Below are positions 18,231-26,088 of a DNA stretch of 64,000 nt, one piece after another. The number at the start of each line of letters is the position of its first letter. Positions within the stretch are counted from its first letter, which is position 1. The stretch comes from Pseudonocardia sediminis. Lineage in GTDB: Bacteria > Actinomycetota > Actinomycetes > Mycobacteriales > Pseudonocardiaceae. A program made the position numbers and the translations under genes. The notes beneath the pieces are model-generated. The model had not been told where the DNA came from and did not search any database. It worked only from the letters and a program-made list of their open reading frames with translations. The DNA is taken from contig NZ_SHKL01000001.1 of NCBI RefSeq assembly GCF_004217185.1, forward strand, positions 186,001-250,000. The letters are read 5' to 3'.

Positions 18231-19099
18231 CGGGATCCTCCGGTGATCGTCAGGAACGCCTCTTCCAGGGACGCCCGGTGCACCTGCAGGTCGCGGAACC
18301 CGACGCCGCTGAGCACCAGCTCGCGGACCAGGGCGTCGGCGTCGGGGGTGTGCAGCTCCCAGCGGTCGCCGTCCCGGTCGGTGCGGGTGACGCCGGTGAG
18401 CTCGGGCAGCGACGCCGCCCGGAACGTGACCCGGTTGCCGTGCACGACGCCCCGGACGTCGTCGACGGCGCCGTCGGCCACGATCCGCCCGCCCGCCAGG
18501 ACGACGATGCGCTGCGCCAGGGACTCGATCTCGTCGAGGTAGTGGCTGGTCAGCAGCACGGTCCCGCCCTCGGCGTGGAACGAGCGCACCCCGGCCCAGA
18601 GGGCGTGGCGGCCCTCGGTGTCGAGCCCGGTCGTCGGCTCGTCGAGGAGCACCAGACGTGGACGTCCGACGAACGCCAGCGCGACGGCGAGGCGCCGCTT
18701 CTGGCCGCCCGAGAGCCCGCCGGTCTGGCGCTGCACCAGCCCGGTCAGCCCGAAGCGCTCCAGCAGCTCGCCCGCCGGCACCGCGTCCGGGAAGTGCGCG
18801 GCCACGAACCGCACCACCTCGCCGACCCGCAGGGCCTCCGGCAACCCGGTCTCCTGCGGCGTCATCCCGAGGTGGACCCGGTTCGCCGCGTCCCGGGGCG
18901 AGCCGCCGAACAGCGAGACCGTGCCGGAGTCCGGGCGGCGCAGCCCCGCGACCAGCGCGATCAGCGTGGACTTGCCCGCCCCGTTCGGGCCGAGCAGCCC
19001 GGTCATCGAGCCGGCCTCGACCTCGAGGTCGAGGTGGTCGAGCGCGACCGTGCCGCCGTAGCTGCGGCTGACGTCGTCGAGCCGGATAGGTGGGGTCAT
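18227..19099 (-). CDS. ABC transporter ATP-binding protein
   Basis: A 290-residue nucleotide-binding subunit: Walker [10 protein letters not shown] at 37-45, signature LSGGQKRRLAVAL, Walker B LVLLDEPTTGLD and switch His in TSHYLDE. The DrrA-like C-terminal extension is typical of actinobacterial exporters. It overlaps the regulator gene upstream and the permease gene downstream by 4 bp each, so translation is coupled. Confidence 0.92.
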   Translation of the reverse strand: MTPPIRLDDVSRSYGGTVALDHLDLEVEAGSMTGLLGPNGAGKSTLIALVAGLRRPDSGTVSLFGGSPRDAANRVHLGMTPQETGLPEALRVGEVVRFVAAHFPDAVPAGELLERFGLTGLVQRQTGGLSGGQKRRLAVALAFVGRPRLVLLDEPTTGLDTEGRHALWAGVRSFHAEGGTVLLTSHYLDEIESLAQRIVVLAGGRIVADGAVDDVRGVVHGNRVTFRAASLPELTGVTRTDRDGDRWELHTPDADALVRELVLSGVGFRDLQVHRASLEEAFLTITGGSR

Positions 19100-19473
19100 C
19101 GCCGGGTCCCGTTCTCCGCGGCGTCCCGGTCGGCGCCGAGCCCGTCCGTGCCGACCGGGTCGCCGGTCGCCGCATCCGGTGCGAGGAGCGAGCGCAGTGC
19201 GGCGGTGTAGTCCTCGAACGCGCGCCGCCCGGCCCGGGTGAGCTCGGCGTAGGTGACCGGGGTCCGTCGCTCGTGTGCCTTGGTGATCACGACGTACCCG
19301 GCCTCCTCGAGCTTGCGCAGGTGGGTCGAGAGGTTGCCCGCGGTCATGTCGAGCAGCTCCTGCAGCCGCGGGAACGTGATCCGGTCGCCCTCGCAGAGGG
19401 TCGCGAGCGTCGCGGTCACCCGGAGCCGGGCCTGTGCGTGGATGACGGGATCGAGCTGCGGCACCCCGGTCAC
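19096..19473 (-). CDS. Winged-helix transcriptional regulator (HTH_34/MarR-like)
   Basis: A 125-residue protein with an N-terminal winged helix: LDPVIHAQARLRVTATLATL, then FPRLQELLDMTAGNLSTHLRKLEEAGYV as the recognition helix and wing. This is the family often found with ABC exporters. The GTG start overlaps the stop of the membrane-protein gene (GTGA), and the end overlaps the ATPase start. The likely role is local repression of this operon through the inverted repeat at 20144-20160. Confidence 0.85.
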   Translation of the reverse strand: MTGVPQLDPVIHAQARLRVTATLATLCEGDRITFPRLQELLDMTAGNLSTHLRKLEEAGYVVITKAHERRTPVTYAELTRAGRRAFEDYTAALRSLLAPDAATGDPVGTDGLGADRDAAENGTRR

Positions 19474-20111
19474 CGTCGACCCCTCCGCGCCATCTCCATG
19501 CCGCCGACGACGAGCATGCCGCCCCCGGCCCCGATGCCGAAGACCAGCGTGTTCACCGGGAAGCCGACGAACACCGAGATCACCCCGACCGCGACGATCC
19601 ACAGCCCCAGGACGTAGTTCGGCACGTGTCCCCAGATCGCCCCGGCCGCCGAGTAGAGAGCGCCGACCACCAGCGCGAAGATCGCCGGCACCAGCACCGA
19701 CATCTGGACGTCGGTCAGACCGAGGGTCGAGGCCGCGGCCCCGATGAAGACGCCGACGAGGGTCATGATGATCGGCCAGCTCAGGCCGTAGAGCATGCCC
19801 TGACGGGCCGAGTCCCCGGTGACCCCGCGCCCCGACCGGATCCCGACCCAGGCGGACGCGCCACCGGCCACCAGGAGGACCGCGGCGCCGACGAACCCGG
19901 CGGTCGTACCGCCGATCACGTCGGTCGAGTTCAGATAGGCGAGGACGCCGATCAGGACCCAGGCCACCCCCCAGAACAGGAAGAACAGAGCGGTCTCCGG
20001 GGCGAGCTGTGCGTTCACCTTCGCCTGCTGGCTGCGGATGATGTCCATCGCGTCGGCCGGGCTGCCCGGCCGGTCCTCGTCGAGCGTGGTCGGTTCGGGT
20101 CGGTCGGTCAT
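19470..20111 (-). CDS. Six-helix membrane protein leading ABC/regulator operon
   Basis: A 213-residue protein with a soluble, acidic N-terminus (about 50 residues) followed by six predicted helices. The start ATG 20111 has a clear ribosome site, GGGGGAAC, a few bases upstream. It precedes the winged-helix regulator in the operon. I see no catalytic motif. It could be a sensor or accessory membrane component for the ABC exporter; this is inference from context only. Confidence 0.75.
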   Translation of the reverse strand: MTDRPEPTTLDEDRPGSPADAMDIIRSQQAKVNAQLAPETALFFLFWGVAWVLIGVLAYLNSTDVIGGTTAGFVGAAVLLVAGGASAWVGIRSGRGVTGDSARQGMLYGLSWPIIMTLVGVFIGAAASTLGLTDVQMSVLVPAIFALVVGALYSAAGAIWGHVPNYVLGLWIVAVGVISVFVGFPVNTLVFGIGAGGGMLVVGGMEMARRGRR

Positions 20112-20120
20112 CGGTTCCCC

Positions 20121-20160
20121 CAAAGTGGTCTGCACTGACAGCTACTTTGTACCGCAAAGT
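20121..20160. promoter_or_regulatory. Candidate operator for the ABC/regulator operon
   Basis: A perfect inverted repeat ACTTTG-N5-CAAAGT spans 20144-20160. A third half-site CAAAGT lies at 20121-20126, between it and the ATG. The A/T-rich repeat stands out in this G+C-rich DNA and is well placed to control the minus-strand operon. Confidence 0.7.
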
Positions 20161-20214
20161 TGTTGGCGAGTCCAGGGACGGTGGGTCCGCCCGGGGCGTC
20201 GAGGCACCCGGCGC

Positions 20215-20220
20215 TACCCT
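20215..20220 (+). promoter_or_regulatory. -10 box TACCCT for gtrA
   Basis: Six bases separate the hexamer from the GTG at 20227, consistent with leaderless transcription. Confidence 0.6.
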
Positions 20221-20226
20221 CGACCG

Positions 20227-20640
20227 GTGACGGCCACCGAGGCAGCACCCGAGAAGTCCGGTCTGCTCCAGCAGATCGTCCGGTTCGTCGCCGTCGGCGT
20301 CGTGGCCGCCGTGGTCGACTTCGGCGTCTACCACCTGCTGCTGCACCTGGGCCTGCCCGTGCCGGTGTCCAAGGGGATCAGCTTCATCCTCGGTACGACG
20401 ACGGCCTACCTGCTCAACCGGAAGTTCACGTTCAACGACACCGGTGGTGGACGCGGTCGCTTCGCCGGCTTCGTGGCGCTCTACGCCGTCACGTTCGCGG
20501 TGAACATCGGGGTGAACTCGGCGGCGCTGGCGTTGCTGCCGACGATCGCGTTCGCGACCACGATCGCCTGGGTGATCGCCCAGGGCACCGCGACCGTCAT
20601 CAACTTCGTGATGCTGCGGACGGTCGTCTTCCGCTCCTGA
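20227..20640 (+). CDS. GtrA family membrane protein
   Basis: A 137-residue protein with four helices and the GtrA signature (FVAVGVVAAVVDFGVYHLLL, later TAYLLNRKFTFND). The M. tuberculosis relative Rv3789 lies near dprE1 and has been linked to decaprenyl-phosphate-arabinose handling or to anchoring an arabinosyltransferase. The same role is plausible here because glfT1, wzt, wzm and dprE1/E2 are close by. The GTG start is supported by the leaderless -10 box. Confidence 0.88.
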   Translation: MTATEAAPEKSGLLQQIVRFVAVGVVAAVVDFGVYHLLLHLGLPVPVSKGISFILGTTTAYLLNRKFTFNDTGGGRGRFAGFVALYAVTFAVNIGVNSAALALLPTIAFATTIAWVIAQGTATVINFVMLRTVVFRS

Positions 20641-20699
20641 GCTCGCCCTGGACAGCCGGTCGCGGCACCGGCCGGCCTGCGCGGCCGCGGAACGTCGAG

Positions 20700-20736
20700 C
20701 GTCACGAAATGGTGTCCGGACGACCATTTCGTGACG
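20700..20736. terminator. Perfect 14-bp hairpin between gtrA and glfT1
   Basis: Arms CGTCACGAAATGGT (20700-20713) and ACCATTTCGTGACG (20723-20736) flank a 9-nt spacer. Both neighbouring genes end here, so it probably serves as a bidirectional terminator. It is more A/T-rich than its surroundings. Confidence 0.65.
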
Positions 20737-20823
20737 CCCGAGCGTTCGGTCGAAGCGGACCAGCCCTGTGACGGCGGTCGGCCGGCACGGTGCGGGGCTG
20801 TGCGGGCCGATGACGGATCGCGG

Positions 20824-21759
20824 TCAGGGGGCGCGCTGGAAGTGCTCGTCGCGTCCCTGCTTGAGCAGCTTCAACCACCTCCGGAACGCCGCCGGGTCCT
20901 TGCGCGTGACCAGGAAGTACCAGGCGAACCGGGGGATCTCCAGCAGCCCGATCCGGCGCATCCCCGGCTGGCTCATCAGGTACCCGCGGTTGCGGTAGGT
21001 GTAGTAGCGCTTGACCGGGTCCTCGGGGTCCTGCGCGTGCAGCCGCCCGCCGAGCATCGGCTTGAACTCGCCGGACCCGTAGGGGTGCAGATAGGTCGCG
21101 TTCAGCGCGGTGCCGAACGCCAGCCCGGAGCGGGCCATCCGGCGGTGCATCTCGACCTCGTCGCCGCGCACGAACAGCCGCAGGTCCGGCACGCCGACGA
21201 CCTCCAGCGTGGACGCGCGGAACAGTGCGCCGTTGAAGAAGCTCGCGATGCCGGGCAGGAGCTCGGTGTCGGAACTGCCGCCGGCGCCGTCGGCGGCCAT
21301 GAGAGCTGTGCGGGTCCGGTGCCAGGTCAGGCCGCGGCGCAGTGGGAACGCCAGCCGGTCCGGCTCCGCCTTGTCCGCGACGACCGGGGACACCGCGGCG
21401 AGGTCGCGGCGCTGTGCGAGGTCGAGCAGCGTGGCCAGGGCGGTCTCGTCGCCGGCGTGCCCGTCGTCGTCGCCGAGGAAGACCCAGTCCGCACCCAGGG
21501 CGAGCGCGTGCAGCATGCCGAGGGCGAACCCGCCGGCGCCGCCGAGGTTGTTCCAGGACGGCAGCCAGGTCGTCGGCAGGTCGCAGGCCTCGACCGCCTC
21601 GCGGGCGGGCTGGTCGGGCCCGTTGTCGACGACGATCAGGTGCGCGATCGGGTGAGTCTGCTTGGCCATCGCCGTCAGCGAGTCGACCAGCATGTCGCTG
21701 CGGTGCCGGGTGACGATCACGCCGACGACCGATCCCGGTGGCAGCGGAGCCGTGCTCAC
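20824..21759 (-). CDS. glfT1: Galactofuranosyltransferase GlfT1
   Basis: A GT2-family enzyme (311 aa) that adds the first galactofuranose residues to the decaprenyl-linked GlcNAc-rhamnose primer. Key segments are VVGVIVTRHRSD, IVVDNGPD, WNNLGGAGGFALGM and the metal site FLGDDDGH. The start GTG 21759 overlaps the wzt stop (GTGA), indicating coupled translation in a wzm-wzt-glfT1 operon. The M. tuberculosis homologue Rv3782 has the same neighbours. Confidence 0.93.
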   Translation of the reverse strand: MSTAPLPPGSVVGVIVTRHRSDMLVDSLTAMAKQTHPIAHLIVVDNGPDQPAREAVEACDLPTTWLPSWNNLGGAGGFALGMLHALALGADWVFLGDDDGHAGDETALATLLDLAQRRDLAAVSPVVADKAEPDRLAFPLRRGLTWHRTRTALMAADGAGGSSDTELLPGIASFFNGALFRASTLEVVGVPDLRLFVRGDEVEMHRRMARSGLAFGTALNATYLHPYGSGEFKPMLGGRLHAQDPEDPVKRYYTYRNRGYLMSQPGMRRIGLLEIPRFAWYFLVTRKDPAAFRRWLKLLKQGRDEHFQRAP

Positions 21760-22520
21760 GCGGGGTCCTCCAGCGGGCGACGGCCCTTGTAGTGGTCCAG
21801 CACGTCGTGCAGCGGCCCGAACTCCTTGATCTGCCCGTGCTCCATCCACAGCGCGGTGTCGCACAGGTCGGCCAGGAACTCGTCGGAGTGCGAGGCGAAG
21901 ACCAGGATCCCCGAGCGCGCCACCAGCTCGTTGAGGCGTCCGCGCGCCTTGGCCAGGAACTCCGCGTCGACGGCGCCGATGCCCTCGTCGAGCAGCAGGA
22001 TCTCGGGGTCGATGCTGGTCACGACGCCGAGGGCGAGCCGCACCCGCATGCCGGTGGAGTAGGCGCGCAGCGGCATCGACAGGTAGTCGCCGAGCTCGGT
22101 GAACTCCGCGATGTCCTCGAGCCGGGCCTCCATCTGCTTGCGGGTCATGCCCAGGAACAGCCCGCGGATGATGATGTTCTCCCGGCCGGAGATCTCCGGG
22201 TCCATCCCGACGGCCAGGTCGAAGATCGGCGCGACCTTGCCCCGGACGACGGCGCGGCCGCGGGTCGGCTCGTAGATGCCGGCCATCAGGCGCAGCAGCG
22301 TCGACTTGCCGGCGCCGTTGTGCCCGACGAGCGCGACCCGGTCGCCCTTGGTCAGCGACAGGTTGATCTCGCGCAGCGCCTCGATGATCGGCACCTTGGA
22401 CTCGGTGCCGATCCGGCCTCCGGCGCGGCCGAGCACCGACTTCTTCAGCGACCGCGTCTTGGCGTCGAAGATCGGGAAGTCGACGGCGGCGTCGTCGAGC
22501 GTGATGCGGGGTTCGTTCAT
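21756..22520 (-). CDS. wzt: Galactan exporter ATP-binding protein Wzt
   Basis: A 254-residue ABC ATPase of the polysaccharide-export type. A short N-terminal region (DAAVDFPIFDAKTRSLKKSV) typical of Wzt/TagH precedes Walker A GHNGAGKST at 66-74, and a D-loop is seen around LLLDEGIGAVDAEF. With Wzm it flips the lipid-linked galactan across the membrane. It is homologous to M. tuberculosis Rv3781. It lacks the C-terminal carbohydrate-binding domain found in some O-antigen Wzt proteins. Confidence 0.93.
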   Translation of the reverse strand: MNEPRITLDDAAVDFPIFDAKTRSLKKSVLGRAGGRIGTESKVPIIEALREINLSLTKGDRVALVGHNGAGKSTLLRLMAGIYEPTRGRAVVRGKVAPIFDLAVGMDPEISGRENIIIRGLFLGMTRKQMEARLEDIAEFTELGDYLSMPLRAYSTGMRVRLALGVVTSIDPEILLLDEGIGAVDAEFLAKARGRLNELVARSGILVFASHSDEFLADLCDTALWMEHGQIKEFGPLHDVLDHYKGRRPLEDPA

Positions 22521-22527
22521 GGTCGTC

Positions 22528-23397
22528 TCACACCCAGTAGGCGACGCGGGAGCGGTAGTTGCGCAGGCAGACCAGCGCGGCGGCCCAGCCGACGACGGTG
22601 ATCACGCCGGCCACGATCCAGTAGCGCCACACGATCTCCTGGCCGAGCAGCGGCTGGCGGAGGATCTCCAGGAAGTGGAACACGGGGTTGAGCTCCACCA
22701 GGTTGGCCCGTTCCCGCGCGGCCTCGTTGTCCGAGAGGATGTCGATCGACCAGACGATCGGGGTCAGGTAGAAGACCAGCTGGGTGACGCTGGCGATGAT
22801 CGGCGGGATGTCGCGGAACCGGGTGGCCAGGATGCCGGACAGGATCGCGACCCACGCCCCGTTGATCATCAGCAGGGCGAACGCGGGGATCGCCAGCAGC
22901 AGCGACCAGCCCAGCGGGTGCGGGAAGACGAACATCAGCACGACCCACACCACGAGGTTGTGTGCGAAGAACAGCGTCTGGCGCCACACCAGGCGGTAGA
23001 TGTGCAGCGTCAGGGGCGCGGGGAGGAACTTGATCAGTCCCTCGTTGGCGATGAAGACCTCGCTGCCCTCGAGGATGCACCCCGAGACGAAGTTCCAGAT
23101 CAGCAGGCCGACGGCGACGTGCGGCAGGAACTCCGCGATGTCGACCTTGAACAACGCCGAGTAGAGGATGCCCAGCCCGAGCGCGATGACGCCCATGCTG
23201 ATGCTGATCCAGAGCGGCCCGAGCACCGAGCGGCGGTAGCGCTGCTTGATGTCCTGCCAGCCCAGATACCCCCACAGCGGACGCTGCTGCCAGCCCGCCG
23301 CGATGTCCGCGAACGCCCGCTTCCAGCTGCGCGAACCGGACATCTCGATCGCGGACGCGCCATCGCGCGCCTCGCTGTCGCTCACCGTCACGGCCAC
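22528..23397 (-). CDS. wzm: Galactan exporter permease Wzm
   Basis: A 289-residue ABC-2 type polysaccharide permease with six helices and the amphipathic N-terminal interface segment (DIKQRYRRSVLGPLWISIS). It forms the channel for lipid-linked galactan with Wzt, encoded 7 bp downstream. GTG 23397 is supported by a TACCCT box 6 nt upstream. It is homologous to M. tuberculosis Rv3783. Confidence 0.93.
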   Translation of the reverse strand: MAVTVSDSEARDGASAIEMSGSRSWKRAFADIAAGWQQRPLWGYLGWQDIKQRYRRSVLGPLWISISMGVIALGLGILYSALFKVDIAEFLPHVAVGLLIWNFVSGCILEGSEVFIANEGLIKFLPAPLTLHIYRLVWRQTLFFAHNLVVWVVLMFVFPHPLGWSLLLAIPAFALLMINGAWVAILSGILATRFRDIPPIIASVTQLVFYLTPIVWSIDILSDNEAARERANLVELNPVFHFLEILRQPLLGQEIVWRYWIVAGVITVVGWAAALVCLRNYRSRVAYWV

Positions 23398-23403
23398 TCC
23401 GCG

Positions 23404-23409
23404 AGGGTA
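23404..23409 (-). promoter_or_regulatory. -10 box TACCCT for wzm-wzt-glfT1
   Basis: The box lies 6 nt before the wzm GTG at 23397, implying a leaderless operon mRNA. Confidence 0.6.
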
Positions 23410-23512
23410 CTCATCGACATCGTGACGACGACGACGGCGTGCGCCTTCGCGTCACCGGGATGCGTGGGTGACCACGCCGCCCGATCCGCCGGGTCCGCCC
23501 CGGTGATCGCGT

Positions 23513-24064
23513 TCAGAGGTACTGACCGGTGCCTCGGCCGAGACCCTCCGGGACGCCCTGGTCCGGCTGGCCGCCGCCGGCGCCCGGCGGAAGGCCGCGT
23601 CGCATCTGCTCCAACTGCGCGCGAGCTGCCATCTGCTGGGCGAACAGCGCGGTCTGGATGCCGTGGAACAGGCCCTCCAGCCAGCCCACGAGCTGGGCCT
23701 GCGCGATCCGCAGCTCCCCTTCCGACGGCACGCTGTCGGCGGTGAACGGCAGACTCAGGCGCTGCAGCTCCTCGCGCAGCTCCGGAGCCAGGCCCTCCTC
23801 GAGCTCCTTGACCGAGTTCTCGTGGATCTCGCGCAGACGCTCGCGGGAGGCCTCGTCCAGCGGCGCCGCCCGGACCTCCTCCAGCAGCTGCTTGATCATG
23901 GTGCCGATCCGCATGACCTTCGCGGGCTGCTCGACCATGCTGCCCAGTCCCTGCTCGTCGGCCTGCTCGGGGTCCCCGGACGGCACGCGTGCCATCCCGA
24001 CCGGACGCCCGTCGGCTCCGACCACCATGACCTGCTCGCCGGACTCGCCCTGTCCATCACTCAT
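23513..24064 (-). CDS. bpa: Bacterial proteasome activator Bpa (PafE)
   Basis: A DUF2587 protein (183 aa) forming a ring that opens the 20S proteasome gate without ATP. The helical core runs from about MVEQPAKVMRIGTMIKQLL to GIQTALFAQQMAARAQLEQM. It ends in GQYL, the C-terminal motif that docks into the proteasome alpha ring. The M. tuberculosis gene Rv3780 also lies beside the galactan exporter genes. ATG 24064 is chosen because the conserved region follows it and a CAGAAT box lies 7 nt before it. Confidence 0.93.
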   Translation of the reverse strand: MSDGQGESGEQVMVVGADGRPVGMARVPSGDPEQADEQGLGSMVEQPAKVMRIGTMIKQLLEEVRAAPLDEASRERLREIHENSVKELEEGLAPELREELQRLSLPFTADSVPSEGELRIAQAQLVGWLEGLFHGIQTALFAQQMAARAQLEQMRRGLPPGAGGGQPDQGVPEGLGRGTGQYL

Positions 24065-24124
24065 GGCGCCCATTCTGGCCCCGTCACCGATCCCGCGCTG
24101 CGGCACCCGTGCGCCTCCGGTGCC

Positions 24125-24166
24125 CGTGCGCGGACATCACCGCTCCAGCAGCGATATCCGCGCACG
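24125..24166. repeat. Dispersed 42-bp palindrome, copy with one altered arm
   Basis: The right arm GCAGCGATATCCGCGCACG (24148-24166) is identical to the reference copy. The left arm CGTGCGCGGACATCACCGCT has a few changes. It begins 4 bp past the quinone oxidoreductase stop codon and may terminate that transcript. Confidence 0.75.
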
Positions 24167-24170
24167 AGGG

Positions 24171-25163
24171 TCAGGCGTCGGGGTTGACCAGGAGGAGCTT
24201 GCCGACGACGCCGCCCTCGTCCAGGCGGCGGTGGGCGTCGGCGGCGTCGGCCATCGAGAACCGCTCGTGCGTGATCGGGTGGACCCGGCCGTCGGCGATC
24301 ATCGGCCAGACGTTGTCGCGGACCTCGGCGACGACGCGGGCCTTGGAGTTCGGCCCCTCGACCGGACGTCCGCGCAGGCCCATCGCCGTCACGCTCGTGC
24401 GCTTGGACAGCAGCTTCCCGAGGTTGATCTCGGCCTTCACCCCGCCCTGCATGCCGATGATCAGCAGCCGGCCGTCGAACGCGAGCGCGGTGAGGTTGTT
24501 GTCCAGGCCCTTGGCGCCCATGTTGTCGAGGATGACGTCCGCGCCGTGGCCGTCGGTGGCCTTCTTCAGCTCCTCGGCGATGTCGTCGTGGTAGTCGATC
24601 GCGATGTCCGCGCCCAGGTCGCGGCAGGTCTGCAGGCGGTCCGCGTGCCCGGCGGTCGCGGCGACCCGCGCGCCGATCGCCTTCGCGACCTGGATCGCGT
24701 GCGTGCCGATCCCGCTGCTGCCGCCCTGGATCAGGAACGTCTCGCCGGCGCTGAGATGCCCGGCCATGACGATGTTCGACCAGACCGTGCACGCCACCTC
24801 CGGCAGCCCGCCGGCCGTCTCGAGGTCGACGCCGCCGGGAACGGGGAGGACCTGCACCGACGGCACCGCGACCTTCTGTGCGTACCCACCACCGGCCAGC
24901 AGCGCGCAAACCTCGTCGCCGACCTTCCAGGTGGTCACGCCCTCGCCGAGTGCGCTGATCCGCCCGGCGCACTCCAGGCCCAGGATCTCCGACGCCCCCG
25001 GCGGAACCGGGTAGTTGCCCTCGCGCTGGAGCAGGTCGGCCCGGTTCACCGCGGACGCCACGACGTCGATGACGACCTCGCCCGCCTTCGGCTGCGGGTC
25101 GTCGACCTCGGACCAGCTCATGTTCTCCGGGCCGCCGGACTCCGCCATCGTGATCGCGTACAT
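24171..25163 (-). CDS. NAD(P)H quinone oxidoreductase (zeta-crystallin/PIG3-like)
   Basis: A zinc-free medium-chain reductase (330 aa). The N-terminal GroES-like domain contains SAVNRADLLQREGNYPVPPG. The Rossmann domain has LIQGGSSGIGTHAIQVAK, the SSGIG form typical of PIG3-type quinone reductases, and no zinc-binding Cys cluster is seen. It probably reduces quinones or enals using NADPH. M. tuberculosis also has an oxidoreductase (Rv3777) near this locus, so synteny may be conserved. Confidence 0.88.
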   Translation of the reverse strand: MYAITMAESGGPENMSWSEVDDPQPKAGEVVIDVVASAVNRADLLQREGNYPVPPGASEILGLECAGRISALGEGVTTWKVGDEVCALLAGGGYAQKVAVPSVQVLPVPGGVDLETAGGLPEVACTVWSNIVMAGHLSAGETFLIQGGSSGIGTHAIQVAKAIGARVAATAGHADRLQTCRDLGADIAIDYHDDIAEELKKATDGHGADVILDNMGAKGLDNNLTALAFDGRLLIIGMQGGVKAEINLGKLLSKRTSVTAMGLRGRPVEGPNSKARVVAEVRDNVWPMIADGRVHPITHERFSMADAADAHRRLDEGGVVGKLLLVNPDA

Positions 25164-25217
25164 GGGACGTGACGGTATTGCGTCGCCCGGGTCGTCGCGA
25201 TCCGGCACGCTGCGGTG

Positions 25218-26012
25218 ATGGCGACACCGGACGCGACGGCCCGCACGCCCGACGCCCCGCCGGTGGCCGACGCCCCGCCCACGGCCGACGCCCCGCCCAC
25301 GGCCGGCGCCCCGCCCACGCCGGACGTGACGTGGCACCCGCGCCCGGCGGACGGCCCGGCCCTCCCGGAGCCGTGGCCCCAGCGCCACCTCGTGCTGCGC
25401 ACCCCGCGCCTGGAGCTGCGTCCCGACGACGACGCGTCGCTCCTCGAGCTCGTCGCGCTCGTCCACGACGGCATCCACCCGGCGTCGACGATGCCGTTCC
25501 AGCAGGCGTGGACCGACGCCGAACCGGCCTACCTGGGCCGCGGGATGCTGCAGTACTTCTGGTCCGAGCGGGCCGCGGTCTCGCCGGAGCGGTGGTCGCT
25601 GCACCTCGTCGTGCGCCACGACGGCGCGGTGGCCGGCATCCAGAGCCTGACGGCGTCGCGCTTCGGCGTGCTGCGCGAGGTCGCCACCGGGTCCTACCTG
25701 GGACGACGGTTCCAGGGACGGGGCCTGGGCACCGAGATGCGCGCCGCCGTCCTGGCGTTCGCGTTCGACCACCTCGGTGCGGTCTCGGCCCGGTCGGAGT
25801 ACCTGGAGGGCAGCGTCGCGTCCCGCCGGATCTCCGAACGCCTCGGCTACCGCGACGACGGCACCGCCCGGATCGCGCCCCGTGACGAGCCGGTGGTGCA
25901 GCAGCGGGTGGTCCTGGACCGGTCCGGCTTCACCCGCCCGGCCTGGACCCTGCAGGTCGACGGCTACACCCCCGACCTGGCCGGCCTCCTGGCCGCGGCC
26001 CCGCCGGCCTGA
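25218..26012 (+). CDS. GNAT family N-acetyltransferase
   Basis: A 264-residue protein. After a low-complexity N-terminus made of DAPPTA-type repeats (about residues 12-38), the RimJ/RimL-like GNAT domain begins at HLVLRTPRLELRP. The acetyl-CoA loop is YLGRRFQGRGLGTEMRAAVL, followed by SARSEYLEGSVASRRISERLGYRDDG, the usual bulge and helix. The target is unknown. GTG 25215 is an alternative start one codon earlier. The 5' coding region holds 18-nt tandem repeats. Confidence 0.85.
   Translation: MATPDATARTPDAPPVADAPPTADAPPTAGAPPTPDVTWHPRPADGPALPEPWPQRHLVLRTPRLELRPDDDASLLELVALVHDGIHPASTMPFQQAWTDAEPAYLGRGMLQYFWSERAAVSPERWSLHLVVRHDGAVAGIQSLTASRFGVLREVATGSYLGRRFQGRGLGTEMRAAVLAFAFDHLGAVSARSEYLEGSVASRRISERLGYRDDGTARIAPRDEPVVQQRVVLDRSGFTRPAWTLQVDGYTPDLAGLLAAAPPA
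25257..25320 (+). repeat. 18-nt tandem repeats inside the GNAT gene
   Basis: About three copies of a unit close to GACGCCCCGCCCACGGCC encode DAPPTA. They form a proline-rich flexible extension before the acetyltransferase domain. Being in multiples of three, copy number could change without a frameshift. Confidence 0.7.
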
Positions 26013-26016
26013 TCCG

Positions 26017-26086
26017 ACCTCACACGCCGTCGGTGCACCTCACAGGCCGTGGACGACGTGTGAGGTGCACCGAACCGGTGTGAGGT
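26017..26086. terminator. Nested inverted repeats between convergent genes
   Basis: The inner arms CGGTGCACCTCACA (26031-26044) and TGTGAGGTGCACCG (26059-26072) are perfect. The outer arms ACCTCACAC (26017-26025) and GTGTGAGGT (26078-26086) are also perfect. The motif CCTCACA thus appears four times. Both flanking genes end here. Confidence 0.65.
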
Positions 26087-26088
26087 AG

